Source: Enterovibrio norvegicus DSM 15893 (GTDB lineage Bacteria; Pseudomonadota; Gammaproteobacteria; Enterobacterales; Vibrionaceae). From it: DNA of 64,000 nt. The notes under the pieces are model-generated. The model was not told the DNA's origin and did no database searches. It was given only the letters and a program-made list of their open reading frames with translations. The translations under genes and the position numbers were made by a program. The stretch is from NCBI RefSeq assembly GCF_900115495.1, contig NZ_FOWR01000005.1, positions 1-64,000 on the forward strand, written 5' to 3'. This document shows positions 7,659 through 19,100 of this stretch, one piece after another (positions within the stretch are counted from its first letter, which is position 1; each line of letters opens with the position of its first letter).

Positions 7659-8285
7659 CTATTTTGATGTGTAGATAGTCCATGCCATCACGACACTCTC
7701 TTCTGTTGCTTTTACACCAGCCGTGACGCGGCGGCTCAAAATTTCAGTACGGGCTTGTGAATCTGCAATCACAGGTTCACTTTCTCCGAATCCCACAATC
7801 TTAATTCGATTAGCTTGAACACCTTGTCGCGTTAGCGCACTTTTCACAGACGCTGCACGTGCCTGTGAGAGCGCGATGTTGTGCGTGTCAGAGCCTGTTG
7901 GGCTTGCGTAGCCTTTTAGTTCAACACGGGTCGCTGGGAAGGTCTTCATGAAGGTCGACAGTTGACGCACTTCACCGTTAAAGCTTAGGGGAATAACAGA
8001 TGAATTATTCGCAAACAGGATGTGCAATTCATTCCTTGCATTGAGTGCGACAATCTCCGCACATCCATCATTGTTCACTTCAGCGCCTGATGCCGTTGTG
8101 GTGCAAAGGTCGCGCGCATTGATCACGCCATCGTTATCATCGTCTAACAGGCTTGCTGTTTGATCTGCCACTGGTGGATTTGAAACAGAAGTAGAACATC
8201 CGGCTAAGCCGAATGTTCCCAATAGTACAAATGTTGAAAGTGTCAGTGTGAACTTGGTTGTTGCCAACCTTACTGCGTTCTTCAT
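7659..8285 (-). CDS. OmpA-family lipoprotein with a calcium-binding-type repeat
   Basis: 208 residues. A lipoprotein signal ends at LAGC (Cys30), so it is likely anchored in the outer membrane. DDDNDGVINARDLC is a thrombospondin-type-3-like acidic loop. From about residue 85 an OmpA C-terminal peptidoglycan-binding domain follows (VELKGYASPTGSDTHNIALSQARAASVK, then GFGESEPV). Its ATG overlaps the TolC-like stop by four bases (ATGA), so the two are translationally coupled. Proteins of this kind accompany type I secretion loci for giant adhesins, and the adhesin gene is divergent next door. A role in coupling the TolC channel to peptidoglycan is inference. Confidence 0.9.
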   Translation of the reverse strand: MKNAVRLATTKFTLTLSTFVLLGTFGLAGCSTSVSNPPVADQTASLLDDDNDGVINARDLCTTTASGAEVNNDGCAEIVALNARNELHILFANNSSVIPLSFNGEVRQLSTFMKTFPATRVELKGYASPTGSDTHNIALSQARAASVKSALTRQGVQANRIKIVGFGESEPVIADSQARTEILSRRVTAGVKATEESVVMAWTIYTSK

Positions 8286-9733
8286 TGACCGTCTCCTTGA
8301 TCGTCATAGACCGAGGTTTGCCATTCTTCTGGTGTATCAACACGGAGTTCAGAGAGTAGTAATCCCGTCGCGTTTAATACTCGGTAGCGAGCGAGAATGC
8401 CTTCGAAGTGCGCATCGAGGTATGAGCGGCGCGCGTCGAAAAGTTCATTTTCAGTGTTGAGTAGGTCAAGCAGAGTGCGTCGACCAATCATGTATTGTTT
8501 CTCGTAAGCCGTAAGTGTTTTCGCCGACGCATCAACATGCTGTTGCAAGAAGGTCGTTTGCTTCTCAGACAGTTCTTTCGCTGTCCATGCAAGACGAGTG
8601 CTTTCATTCAACATGCGGTGTGCATTGTTACGAATATTCTTGGCCTTGTTGATTTGGTACGCAGCGCTGCGTGCTTCTGCAGCGTCTGTACCGCCACTAA
8701 ACAGGTTATATCGCATACGAAGCATGGCTTGGAACTCATCAGTGTCACCAGGCGAGCCATCGAGCTCTTCGCCCCATTCTTGTGACGCTTCAATGGTGAA
8801 GGTCGGGTAGAAATCGCCTTTCGCTTGTTCGTACTGATAACGTGCGGCTTCAACGTCGTTACTTGCCACATGTACAACAGGGTTGTTTTCTTTTGCAGCT
8901 GCGAGGGCATCAACCAGAGATTGTGGAATGAAGAGGGCATCGACTTCTGGTTTTACCAACGCAGCAGGACTTCGTCCGACTACACGTTCAAACTCGGTGG
9001 TTTCATCATCGAGGTTACTGCGTGCCGCTAGAAGGTTAGTGTGGGCCTGAGCCAAGCGGCCTTCAACTTGGGAAAGGTCAGCCGTTGAGCTGATACCTGA
9101 ATCAGTTCGGCGCTTGATGTCATTATGGATGCGTTCGTGGGTTTCGAGGTTTTTCAATGATAAATCTAGAATCGCTTCAGATTTTAATACATTTAGGTAA
9201 ACCTCGGTCACACTTAGCGCGGTGTCCTGCGCTTCAGAAAGAAGTTGAAAGCGCTGCGCTTCAGCTTCTGACTTTGTACGCTTGATATCGTTATAAGTAA
9301 TGGCACCATCCCAAATTAGCTGACGCAAACTGATGCGAACATCTCGAGGTTTGTAGTGACCTTGATTGTTGTCATTGTCATAGTCGGAATAACCGATGCC
9401 AGCTTCTAAATCGACAGAAGGTAAATACCCGCCTTGTGACGCGTCAATTTGCTCTTCCTGACTATTGAACTGGTTGTACGCTTCTCGAATGACTGGATTT
9501 TGAGACAGTGTCTCTGCAACAGCTTGCTCAAGTGACTGGGCAGACGCTGACGGAATGTACACAGAAACAGTTGCTGCGAGCACCATCATGCTCATTTTTG
9601 TTGGTATGCTTTCGGTGAGTAAAGTCATCATTTTAACTTGTTGTTTTGTATGGTTAATTTTTGATTTGAAGTAAGCTACATCAGTGTTCGTCTGCGAGAA
9701 TCGCTGTCTCTTTCGGGTATAGAACGGTTTCAT
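8282..9733 (-). CDS. TolC-family outer-membrane efflux/type I secretion channel
   Basis: Start placed at ATG 9733 because GAGGGAG lies about six bases upstream; the frame is open to 9832, and ATG 9631 is another option but has no good ribosome-binding site. The chosen start gives an unusually long basic N-region (MKPFYTRKRQRF...) before the hydrophobic core and the likely cleavage at ASA-QS. The mature protein has two OEP repeats: SLEQAVAETLSQNPVIREAY, later DALAAAKENNPVVHVASND, and the RRTLLDLLNTENELFDARR signature. It is closest in style to LapE/TolC proteins serving adhesin export. With the OmpA lipoprotein it forms a two-gene operon divergent from the adhesin. Confidence 0.9.
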   Translation of the reverse strand: MKPFYTRKRQRFSQTNTDVAYFKSKINHTKQQVKMMTLLTESIPTKMSMMVLAATVSVYIPSASAQSLEQAVAETLSQNPVIREAYNQFNSQEEQIDASQGGYLPSVDLEAGIGYSDYDNDNNQGHYKPRDVRISLRQLIWDGAITYNDIKRTKSEAEAQRFQLLSEAQDTALSVTEVYLNVLKSEAILDLSLKNLETHERIHNDIKRRTDSGISSTADLSQVEGRLAQAHTNLLAARSNLDDETTEFERVVGRSPAALVKPEVDALFIPQSLVDALAAAKENNPVVHVASNDVEAARYQYEQAKGDFYPTFTIEASQEWGEELDGSPGDTDEFQAMLRMRYNLFSGGTDAAEARSAAYQINKAKNIRNNAHRMLNESTRLAWTAKELSEKQTTFLQQHVDASAKTLTAYEKQYMIGRRTLLDLLNTENELFDARRSYLDAHFEGILARYRVLNATGLLLSELRVDTPEEWQTSVYDDQGDGQ

Positions 9734-9832
9734 GAATGCTCCCTCAAAGCGTCTTGATACTACGTTAAACGATAAATCTGTTCGTTTTTTACTCGGATGA
9801 ACGCAGGAAATGTTGTCTAGAAGACCTGCCAA

Positions 9833-10188
9833 AAAGGGTCTTTTTTCACGTTTTCAACAGGGCGTTCATCCCTATAAACCGCGAGAAATCACGTATTTGC
9901 TCGCGCCCATGTAAAAATAGGGCAAGTTAAACCCCTATTGACACCCCTAAAGTGGTTTATATCGCTCCGCTATCGTAAATGAGACAGGTCGAGACAAGTT
10001 AAATGCGACCAAACTGACTCAAGAGGGGTATATATGTGTTTTGGTTCGCTTACCTGACTGCGAGTTTTCAGTGGCGCTGCCTTTTTCGTATTCACTCCTT
10101 TTTCTATCCATTTCTAACAAAATCAATTTGTCTTGAGGCTGCTATCACGCTTTAGCTTTTTGGTTAAGAAAAGCGAGGATCGGAGAGC
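9833..10188. promoter_or_regulatory. Divergent regulatory region between adhesin and tolC-like operon
   Basis: About 355 bases drive two divergent units. TTGACA at 9938-9943 is a reasonable -35 element, but the best -10 candidates (TTATAT near 9957) have short spacing, so I do not assign a promoter firmly. GGATCGGAGAGC just before ATG 10189 is the adhesin ribosome-binding site. Adhesins of this class are commonly under cyclic-di-GMP control; no regulator site could be recognised here. Confidence 0.5.
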
Positions 10189-13100
10189 ATGGACGAGAAA
10201 GTAATTAGCAACGTTGAGAGAGAAAATGAACAACCTAACGAGCAAACTCGAGCACCATCAGTTGCGCCAACCTTTGATGCGCAACTTACCGTCATTGGTG
10301 GTCAACTTTATGTGATAAGAGACGGTGTCGCTGAGCCCGTTCCTTTCGCAAACGGTGTATTAATTGGTGACACAATTGTCGCGAGGCCTAACGCCGCTTA
10401 CGTCGTGATGAAAAATGGTGTGCCCGTCCTCGTCAATGAGCCTTGTGCGACCTGTATTCGTATCAATGAAGGTGAAATAGAAGCGATTGCACTGGCGGAA
10501 AATTTCGATTTTAAAGAGTCTTCTCAAGCAATTACCTTGCTGAATGACGACATTAGTGCGTTGCAACAGGCTATTTTAGAAGGCGCAGACCCGACACAAG
10601 AGTTTGAGGCTCCTGCGGCTGGTGGTGTGTTGAGTTCATCAATCAGTGGTTTTGCCATCATCGAATACAACTTCACAAGTGTATTAGCCGAGGCAGGTTT
10701 TTCGACGAGTTATTCACCGCAAGCTTCCACGATTGTTGACGATGATGATGTTGCCGTCATCTCTGCCGCTGGCGGGGAAATTTTTGGGCTTTCTATTCGC
10801 GAAGGTGATCTTGCAACGCTGGATGCAAGTGATGGATACCCAGTCACTGTAGACGCCACACTGCTCGTTGCTTCTGGCTCCTTGCCCATCGACCCAAATA
10901 GCTTTGTATTCGACACCCTAGGGCTGTCATCACTGCTTTCTGAACTCGCGTCTGAAACGAAAAGTGACGGCAATGCGGTGACGTATGCCATTAGCGATGA
11001 CGGTAAAACCCTGACGGGAAGCGTTAACGGTGAAACAGTGCTTACCCTTTCGATATCTGGTGAGGCATCTGGAAGAGATGCCACACTCAATGCCTCCATT
11101 ACTTTGTATAAACCGCTCGATCATATTGCTGATGATGGAACAGGCTTGGTGCGCGTGGTCGGGGATGCCATCCTGTTTTCAATGCCGATTCAGGCGCTTG
11201 ATGCGAGTGGAAATGCCTTGCGGGAAGCCGTCGAGATGAATGTGGCCATCATTGATGGTAGCAATTCTTCTGCAAACCCAAGCAGCCACACGCACAATGA
11301 AAATGAGTTGGACTATATATCGGAACCTATCCCGTTAAATATAGATATCAACAGTGATGCGCTCGCAAATGTACGATTTAGCGCGACGCCAGCGCTTATC
11401 AGTGTCCTTGAGTCCATAACCAGTGATGGAGAGCCAACCCAATACACCATCACTGATACTGCAATCACTGTTACTTTGGCGTCGGATCCTTCGGTCACGG
11501 TATTTTCATTGATGCTTGCCCCCCAAGCAGATGGTTCCTACGCCTATGTCGTGACCCAAAATGCAGCAATGGATAATACCGACGACAAAGACAATATTGT
11601 TGTGCCTGTCACTGTCGATGTGACAGACAAAGACGGTGATACCGTTCAAGCTGCATTCACCGTGTCATTGGAAGATGGAAATAATGCTTCGGGCGCTGCC
11701 GCTGTTATCTCTGGTGATTATGGCATTAAAGAAACCACGCCAGGCACACCAGAAGCACCCGCTATTGGTGCGATTACGCTTGCTGCTGGATCTGACAGGC
11801 TGCTACCAGATTCGATCTTCATTTCTAACCTGAATGAAGAAAGTGGTGTGCCAGGGTTATTGAATGAGCTGAATACGCTTTCCTCAGACGGTGAAGGGCT
11901 GACATTCGCTATTGCGTCAGGATCACCGTCAGGCACGATTGTACTGAACGGTATTAAGCCTGATGGCACGGTTGTAGCAACGCTAACGTTAATCTCTTCG
12001 CAAGCCGATGACGGGAAGGGGCTAACAGTATCTTCAAATTGGGTACTTTCCGAACCGTTAGACCATGAAAATAGCGCGACCTACAGCGCGAATCACTGGG
12101 TGAAATTCATTCAGTCCATTGATGGGCAAGGGAAGGCGGTTGAAACGTTCGTCATAGACGTTCAACTGCAAACGCGAGATTCCGATGGTGACTTGCTCGA
12201 TGCGCCTATTAACGTCAGTTACAGTGTGGTTGATGGGTTAACGCCAACCATTCAAGCGTCTGATTCTGACGTCACTGATCCCGCATTTAACGCGCAGCCT
12301 TCAGAAATAACGACATCCCTCGGCGTTGTGGTGGGGAGTGATCGTATTGAATCGATTGTATGGAACGTATCGCCATCGCTCATAACGCAATTGGAATCGC
12401 TGACCAGTAATGGCAATGCCTTGGCGTTGATTCCGGCTGGCATGGAAATTAATGGGTCGTCTGACCCGATAACCTTGGGGTATACCGCTGCTGATGGCTC
12501 GGTCATCACTGTGCTTACGGTGACATTGCTACCTGAAACGGGGCAATACAAAGTGGTGTTATCTGAAGCCCTCGACCAATCAGACACCGTGACCTTACCA
12601 CTCGGTGTTCGCGTGATAGATGTTGATGGTGATTTCGATACCAGTGATTTCGAATTGGTGGTGCGAGATGGAGCACCACCGAGTTTAAACCCTGTTGATG
12701 CCGATATGTTCGATCCTAAAACTGGCTCAATCGGTCAAACAGAAAGTTTCAGCTTAGGTTTGACGGAGGGTTCTGACGCGGTCGAAAGTATCATCTTCAC
12801 TGTGCCTGCGGGGCTAGAGGCAGCGCTGGATGCGCTAACCAGTAATGGATATCAAACGCGCGTTGAACCCCACCCTCTTTCGAGTGTGACTGACGAAATC
12901 CGTGTGCTTATTGATGATGCATCAGCGCAAAACAACGGTGCTACAGTGCTCACTATTTCGCTCGACGTGGATGCAAACAACGATCCCACCGGCAGCTATT
13001 CAGTCGCTCAACTTTTGTCTATTGACCAACCCTCCAATACCATCGAGCTGCCTATTGGTGTGCGTGTGAAAGACACCGACGGTGACATCGTCGATGGGCA

Positions 13101-16100
13101 ATTCACCATCACATTGAATGATGTTGATCCTTCGGTTTCACCGTCGACTGATGTTGTGGTGTCAGTGGATGAACCAGATCTCACACCTGAAGGGACAGAA
13201 ACGGGTTACCCTGATTCGTCGGCAACCCGTTTTAATATCGGTACGATCACTGACAGGTTACTTCCAAGCAGTATCGGTATTGCAGCGGCGTCTGTGTCGA
13301 CGTTGATCGCGTCGCTCAATGCCAATCTCACCAGTGAGGGGCAAGCGCTCAACTTCACGTATGACGAACCCAGCGCAACCCTAAAGGGCACAGTGAATGG
13401 TACTGAAGCGATCGTGATTACGTTCAGTGCTGATCAAATTTCAGGGGGGATAGGACTCGCCGCGACGGTATCTGTCAACATTTCCATGCCCATTGACCAT
13501 GTCGAAGATACAAGTCTCACCGGTTTAGTGGATATCGATGGCGATCAGATTCAAATCAAAATCCCCGTTCAAGTAAAAGACACCGATGGAGACTGGTTGG
13601 CGACGCCTGTTGATGTGCGTGTCGATATTATTGACGGGGAGCCCCCTGTTATTTCCAGTGCGCCAGCGTTAACCGTTGAAGAAAGCGATATTAACGCGAA
13701 TGGCAGCGGTTCAAACGCAAACCGTGCAGGCACAACCCCGGGCGGTACCGGGACTGATGGCGATACGGCGCGTGGCAAATTGGTTGTTGATAGTGGAAGT
13801 GACGTTGTCACTGATTATGCGCTCGACGTAGACTTATTTGCTGCGAATAACACGATTACCTCCCATGGCATCGCGGTGACGTTGTCAGAGCCCGTCCAAT
13901 CAGGTGATTCGAAAGTGTATACCGGATATGCAGGCACACGCCCTGTGTTTACGGTGACCTTGAGTAGCCAAGGCATTTACACCTTTACCTTGACGGGTGC
14001 GCTTGATCACTCGGTTCAAGGCAAAGATACCGTGTCTGTGCAACTTCCTATTCGCGTGACGGATGCCGATGGTGATGTCAGTGAGGCGAAAAATATTCTC
14101 GTCAATGTTGTGGATGATGTGCCGTTCTCACTCGAAACGGATGGCGTAGGTGTTGGCGGCGGTAGCTTAGTCACCGAAGAAGGAGCGTCTTCTTCTCGCG
14201 TCACCATTTTGCCCAGTCGAAACCGAGGGGCAGACGATGCGGTGATTAAATCTGTCACCATCAATGGCGAGCAGCATGAGCTGGTTCAAGGGGTCAACAA
14301 CCGCTTTGACGTCACCGAAGGTGTGGGTGGACAAGCATTGGGGACGTTGGTCATTCAAAGTAGCGGTAACGTTCAGTTTATCGCGAACCCAGACATTGAC
14401 CATCTGGGGACGACTGAAAACCGTATTGAAGAAAGTTTTAGCTACGAGATCCTGGATGGGGACGGCGACATCGTTGTTGGCACGACGCAAATTGTGGTGG
14501 TGGATAATGAGCCGCAATTGATTGTGGTGAATACGAGTGGCATTGAAGATCAAGGTCGAGATCTCGACCCGAACGATGAAAATGTTCTGAATCCAGAAAA
14601 TGGCATCGAAGTCAGCATGACGGTTGATGTGGGGGACAGCGACCAAGGTGAACATGTTGACCATGTACTCATCACCTTGCCGAATGACGCTCATGGCACG
14701 TTTTACGCAAACGGCACGGCGCTTCCTCTCTCTGTTGATCAGGTGAGTAGCGGTCAAGTGAGGCTTGATGGGGCGTTGTTTTCTCCTGATGCGCAAAATG
14801 AATTGTGGACGCTGCAAAACGTCACCTTCGTGCCTGACCAAGATTATTCCGCCGCAAATGGTATCCCTTCGTTTACCGTGACAGGGTTTGTAGAAGACAA
14901 CCAAGGCAATCAGCGACAACTTGCGGATCAAACGTTCACCATCACTGTCGATGGCATTGCAGACACACCGCAATGGAACGACACAGACACCGTGCTGTTT
15001 TACAGCATTGAAGAAGACAGTGACGGTGCAACGTTGAATTTGGTTGCTGACCTGCAAGATGCGGATAGCTCAGAAAGCCTGAATTATGTTGTCACCCTGC
15101 AAAGCGGTGAGGGATCCTTGTTGCTCAATGGGCAAACGTTGTCGCCTGTGAATGGTAAATATGAAATTTCAGCTGTCGATATCAATAACATCGTGGTGAA
15201 ACCGAACGCGCATTTTTCGGGCGACATTACCTTGTCCGTTGTTGCGCAGAGCAAAGAATCTTCGCCATTTGTGTCGGGTCAACAAACGGCAGATTCGCAA
15301 GCGAGGACAGTCACAGTGGCTGTCGATCCAGTGGCAGATACCACCACGTTAAAGGTCAGTCGCGCGAATGGCTTGGAAGATACTGCCATTAGCCTTTCTC
15401 CTCATATCAGTTTAACGGATTCGGCTGATGTTGACGGTTCAGAAGCATTGTATGTGTGGATTTCAGACATCCCAGAAGGCGCGACCTTATTACTGGCTGA
15501 CGGTTCTGAGGTGACAGACATCAACGGTGTTTACGAAATCGCTTATACGGAAGTGCCAGGTTTAACCTTCTTGCCACCACCTGAAGCCAACGGCAACTTT
15601 TCCATTAACGTTCGGGGTGTGGTGAAAGACACCATAACGATCACGAATGCCGCTGGCGTGGCGTCGAGTGTCACTTCCATCAGCGAAACAGCATCAAAAG
15701 TGCTAAATATTGCGGTGAAAGGTGTCGCCGACGAACCTGTTATCACGGCTGACACAGGCAATGTGTGGACACCCATTATTGAAAACGGCATAGAAACTGG
15801 CATCGAAACCACGATTAAAGAAGACGGCTCGGTATCACTGTCGTTCCAAATCAAATCGGGTGAAGACGGTAAAGCACTTGCGGGAGATAACTCTGAAACC
15901 CTAACCACGCTGGTGACAAATATTCCGCCCGGCGTAAAGCTTTACGATAACAACCAGCAGGAAATCAACCTCGTTTACGCTGGTGTGGATGCGCAAGGTG
16001 AGCCTCAGTATCAAGCCAAGGTTGATGGCTTAGAAGACGTGGAGTTGGTTCCCCCACTAGGGAGCACTGAAGACATCACTTTGGACGTGATCATCGTGGT

Positions 16101-19100
16101 CACGGAAGACGATGGTGACACGCTGACGGTGAGCAAAGCAGTGACTGTGCACATTGAACCAAGCATTGATGCGTCAGATTACACCTTGGGGTCACAAGGC
16201 AATGAAGATGCGAATATTCCCATCAATTGGCGACCTTCGACTGACCAAGGTTTTACAGATAAAAACGAATCCATTACTGCAATCACCTTCAATATGTCGG
16301 CGACTGCCATTGCTGCGGGGTACACCCTAACGATTCAGGGCGAATCTGCGCCGTTGTCCTTCGTGAATGGCAAGGTCGTGCTGACGAGTGCACAAGTTTC
16401 GGCGCTGAACAGTGGCAGTAACGTACTGATGCAAGCGCCAGACAATTCGGATGCTGATCGCGATCTAGGCCTCAGCGTAGAACTGACTGTGCAACAAACA
16501 GATGTAGATTCTTCCGTGATTGATTCTAAAGTCATCACGGGTGATCTTGATGTGGTTATCCGCGCGGTGGTAGAAGATGGCAGCATTGCATTGCTCAATG
16601 GCAGCGATACCGCGGTAACGGCAGTCAGTGATAACGGGACGGGGATGATTTCACTGTCTGCGTCCAATCAGCGTTTGGCGTTTGTGACTTATAAAGGCAT
16701 CAATACCGACGGCTCGAGCGATGAAGTGATCGACTCTGTTGTTATTTCGTTTGTGAAAGACGCAGCAGGGTCTGAGTTTGACCCACCTGATCAAGCCTTC
16801 TTTGATAATTTCTTCATTGAGGGTGGCATTAACAATGGCGATGGCAGTTGGACAGTGCCAAAAAGTGGATTAGCACAACTGGAAATATCCACGTCAACGC
16901 CTCTAAGTGAGCCCGTTTTCATCAAGGTGGTTGCAGAAGTGCAAGACCAAGGTGACAACAATGAAGGCGATGCGAGCGCCATTGATGAACAAGCGCCCGT
17001 TGTACTTACGCTTAACTTCACTGGATCCACGGACAACACCCAAGAAGCCGGTGCCGTGACCTTAGTGGATGTACAAAACATCACTGGGATTGAAGACACC
17101 AATGTTGATTTGGGCACTCAATTGAACGGGCGTATCGCTATCGACAGTGCAGACGCTGCGGATGATGAACTCAGTATGATCATCAAAGCCGGTGACTTAC
17201 CCGCCAATGTGTCTGTGACAGGCATGGAGTTTAATTACGAAACCAGTGAATACGTGGCGAAAGTCACCGTGGGAAGTGGCGGCGAATACGATCTTTCGAG
17301 CATAGGGTTAGGGCTGCCGACCCATTTCGCGGGTGATTTTGTTGTTCCAGTCAAATGGGTAACAACAGATACAGTGAGCGGTCATACCAAAGAAACAGAC
17401 GACAGTTTTACCGTGGTCATTGCGCCAGAGGTTGATGGTGTCAAAGTCAGCGTCAACGTGCTTGAAACGGATGGATTGGGTGCAGACAAACAACCTGTTT
17501 CCGATCCTGCTGATTCAGTGCCGATATCAGGACAAGCGTTAGAAGATGGCATTGTAAAACTTTCATTCACAACGGTATTGGACGATCCGGATACCGACAT
17601 TAAACAAGGCGTAGAAAGTGTTACACAAATTGTATTGAGCGTTGACAGCACGATGGGGCAATTTGTGGATGAAAATGGCTTAAATGGTGCGCAAAGCATC
17701 ACAGTGACGGAAGCTGAACTTTCTTCGATCTATTTCAAACCTACTGAAAATTACAGTGGCCCTGTCAACGTGACCGTTAAAACGACGGTAACAGACACGG
17801 CTCAAAACGATGACGCTGGTTTACCCGATGCCACTTCAACGCGGGTAGTGACCAATCAAGTCTCGTTCAATGTGGTTGCTGTGCATGATCCCGTCGACTT
17901 TATAGGAAACACGTCTCCGATCCAAGGTGACGAAGATGCAACAGGCGGTATTCGGTTAACCGGATTAGAAGCAAAACTCAACGATCTGGATGGATCAGAA
18001 CGCATAGTGTCGGTCAAACTCACCGGTTTACCCGATGACTTCCAAGTCTCGACACTTGGCAGTCACTTAGTGCAAAACAGTGGGGGCGGAGAGTGGACGA
18101 TCAGTGTTCCCGCGAACAGCACAACCATTGATTTCGACGATATCGTGGTGATCCCGCCAAATAACTTTAGCGGCACCTTCAATGTCGGGCTCGTTGTTTA
18201 CACCGACGAGGCAACCTTGTCCTCGCCAGAAGCCCACTCTACGTCGGTTGATATTCAAGTTAACCCCATTGGCGATGGCATTGATACGGACATCACCATG
18301 TCTGTCGAAGGGGCGGAAGATGAAACCATTACATTGCCGTTAGATATTCAGGTTATCGATAAGGGGCCAAGTTACAGCGGCGGTAGCAGCGCGATTTCTG
18401 AAAACCCTGCAGAGACCATAAAAATTGTTGTCACCAATGTGCCGGACTCAGCCACGCTGAGTTTACCAAGCGATGTGGCACCTGGAAGCAGTGCGGTCAA
18501 ACAGCCTGATGGAAGTTGGGTCATCATTGCTAATCAAACGGCATTGTCATCGTTACTTTTCACACCGGGAGATGCTAACGAACTCAATTGGGATGGGCAG
18601 TTGTCTGTGTCTATTCGCGCTGTCGATAACGGCGTAGAAGCGGAAAGCACGCTATGGGTGAATCAAACGATAGATGTGACGGTGTCACCTGTTAATGATG
18701 CCCCTGAACTGACGGTGCCTGCGACAGCATTAACGGTCGATGAAGACACGCCTCTTTTGATTGAGTCTATTCGTATTAACGATGTGGACGCCAATGAAAC
18801 CAGTGGTCATTCGATAACGGTTGAGATATCGGCAACGGAAGGTGTGCTGTCCATTCCTGCGTCGACAGACACGACAGGCATCACGATCACGGGAGAGGGA
18901 ACGGCAAATCTCAAACTGGCAGGTCCACTGGATGCAATTAATGCATTGTTGGGGGAATCTGGCGGCGGTGGGATCTTGTATACCGGCGGTTCGAACTTCG
19001 CGGGTGAAGAGACATTAACCGTATCTGTTAACGACAATGGCAACACGGGTTCGGGGGGCGCACTCAGTGACTCAAGCACTATCACCGTGAACGTCACACC

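Noticed and set aside
13118-13306. Small frames inside the adhesin considered as nested genes
   Set aside because: None has a ribosome-binding site or a composition unlike an out-of-frame reading of the adhesin.
14167-15057. 296-residue minus-strand frame inside the adhesin gene
   Set aside because: It is antisense to well-supported adhesin repeats and shows no motif; biased composition keeps the frame open.
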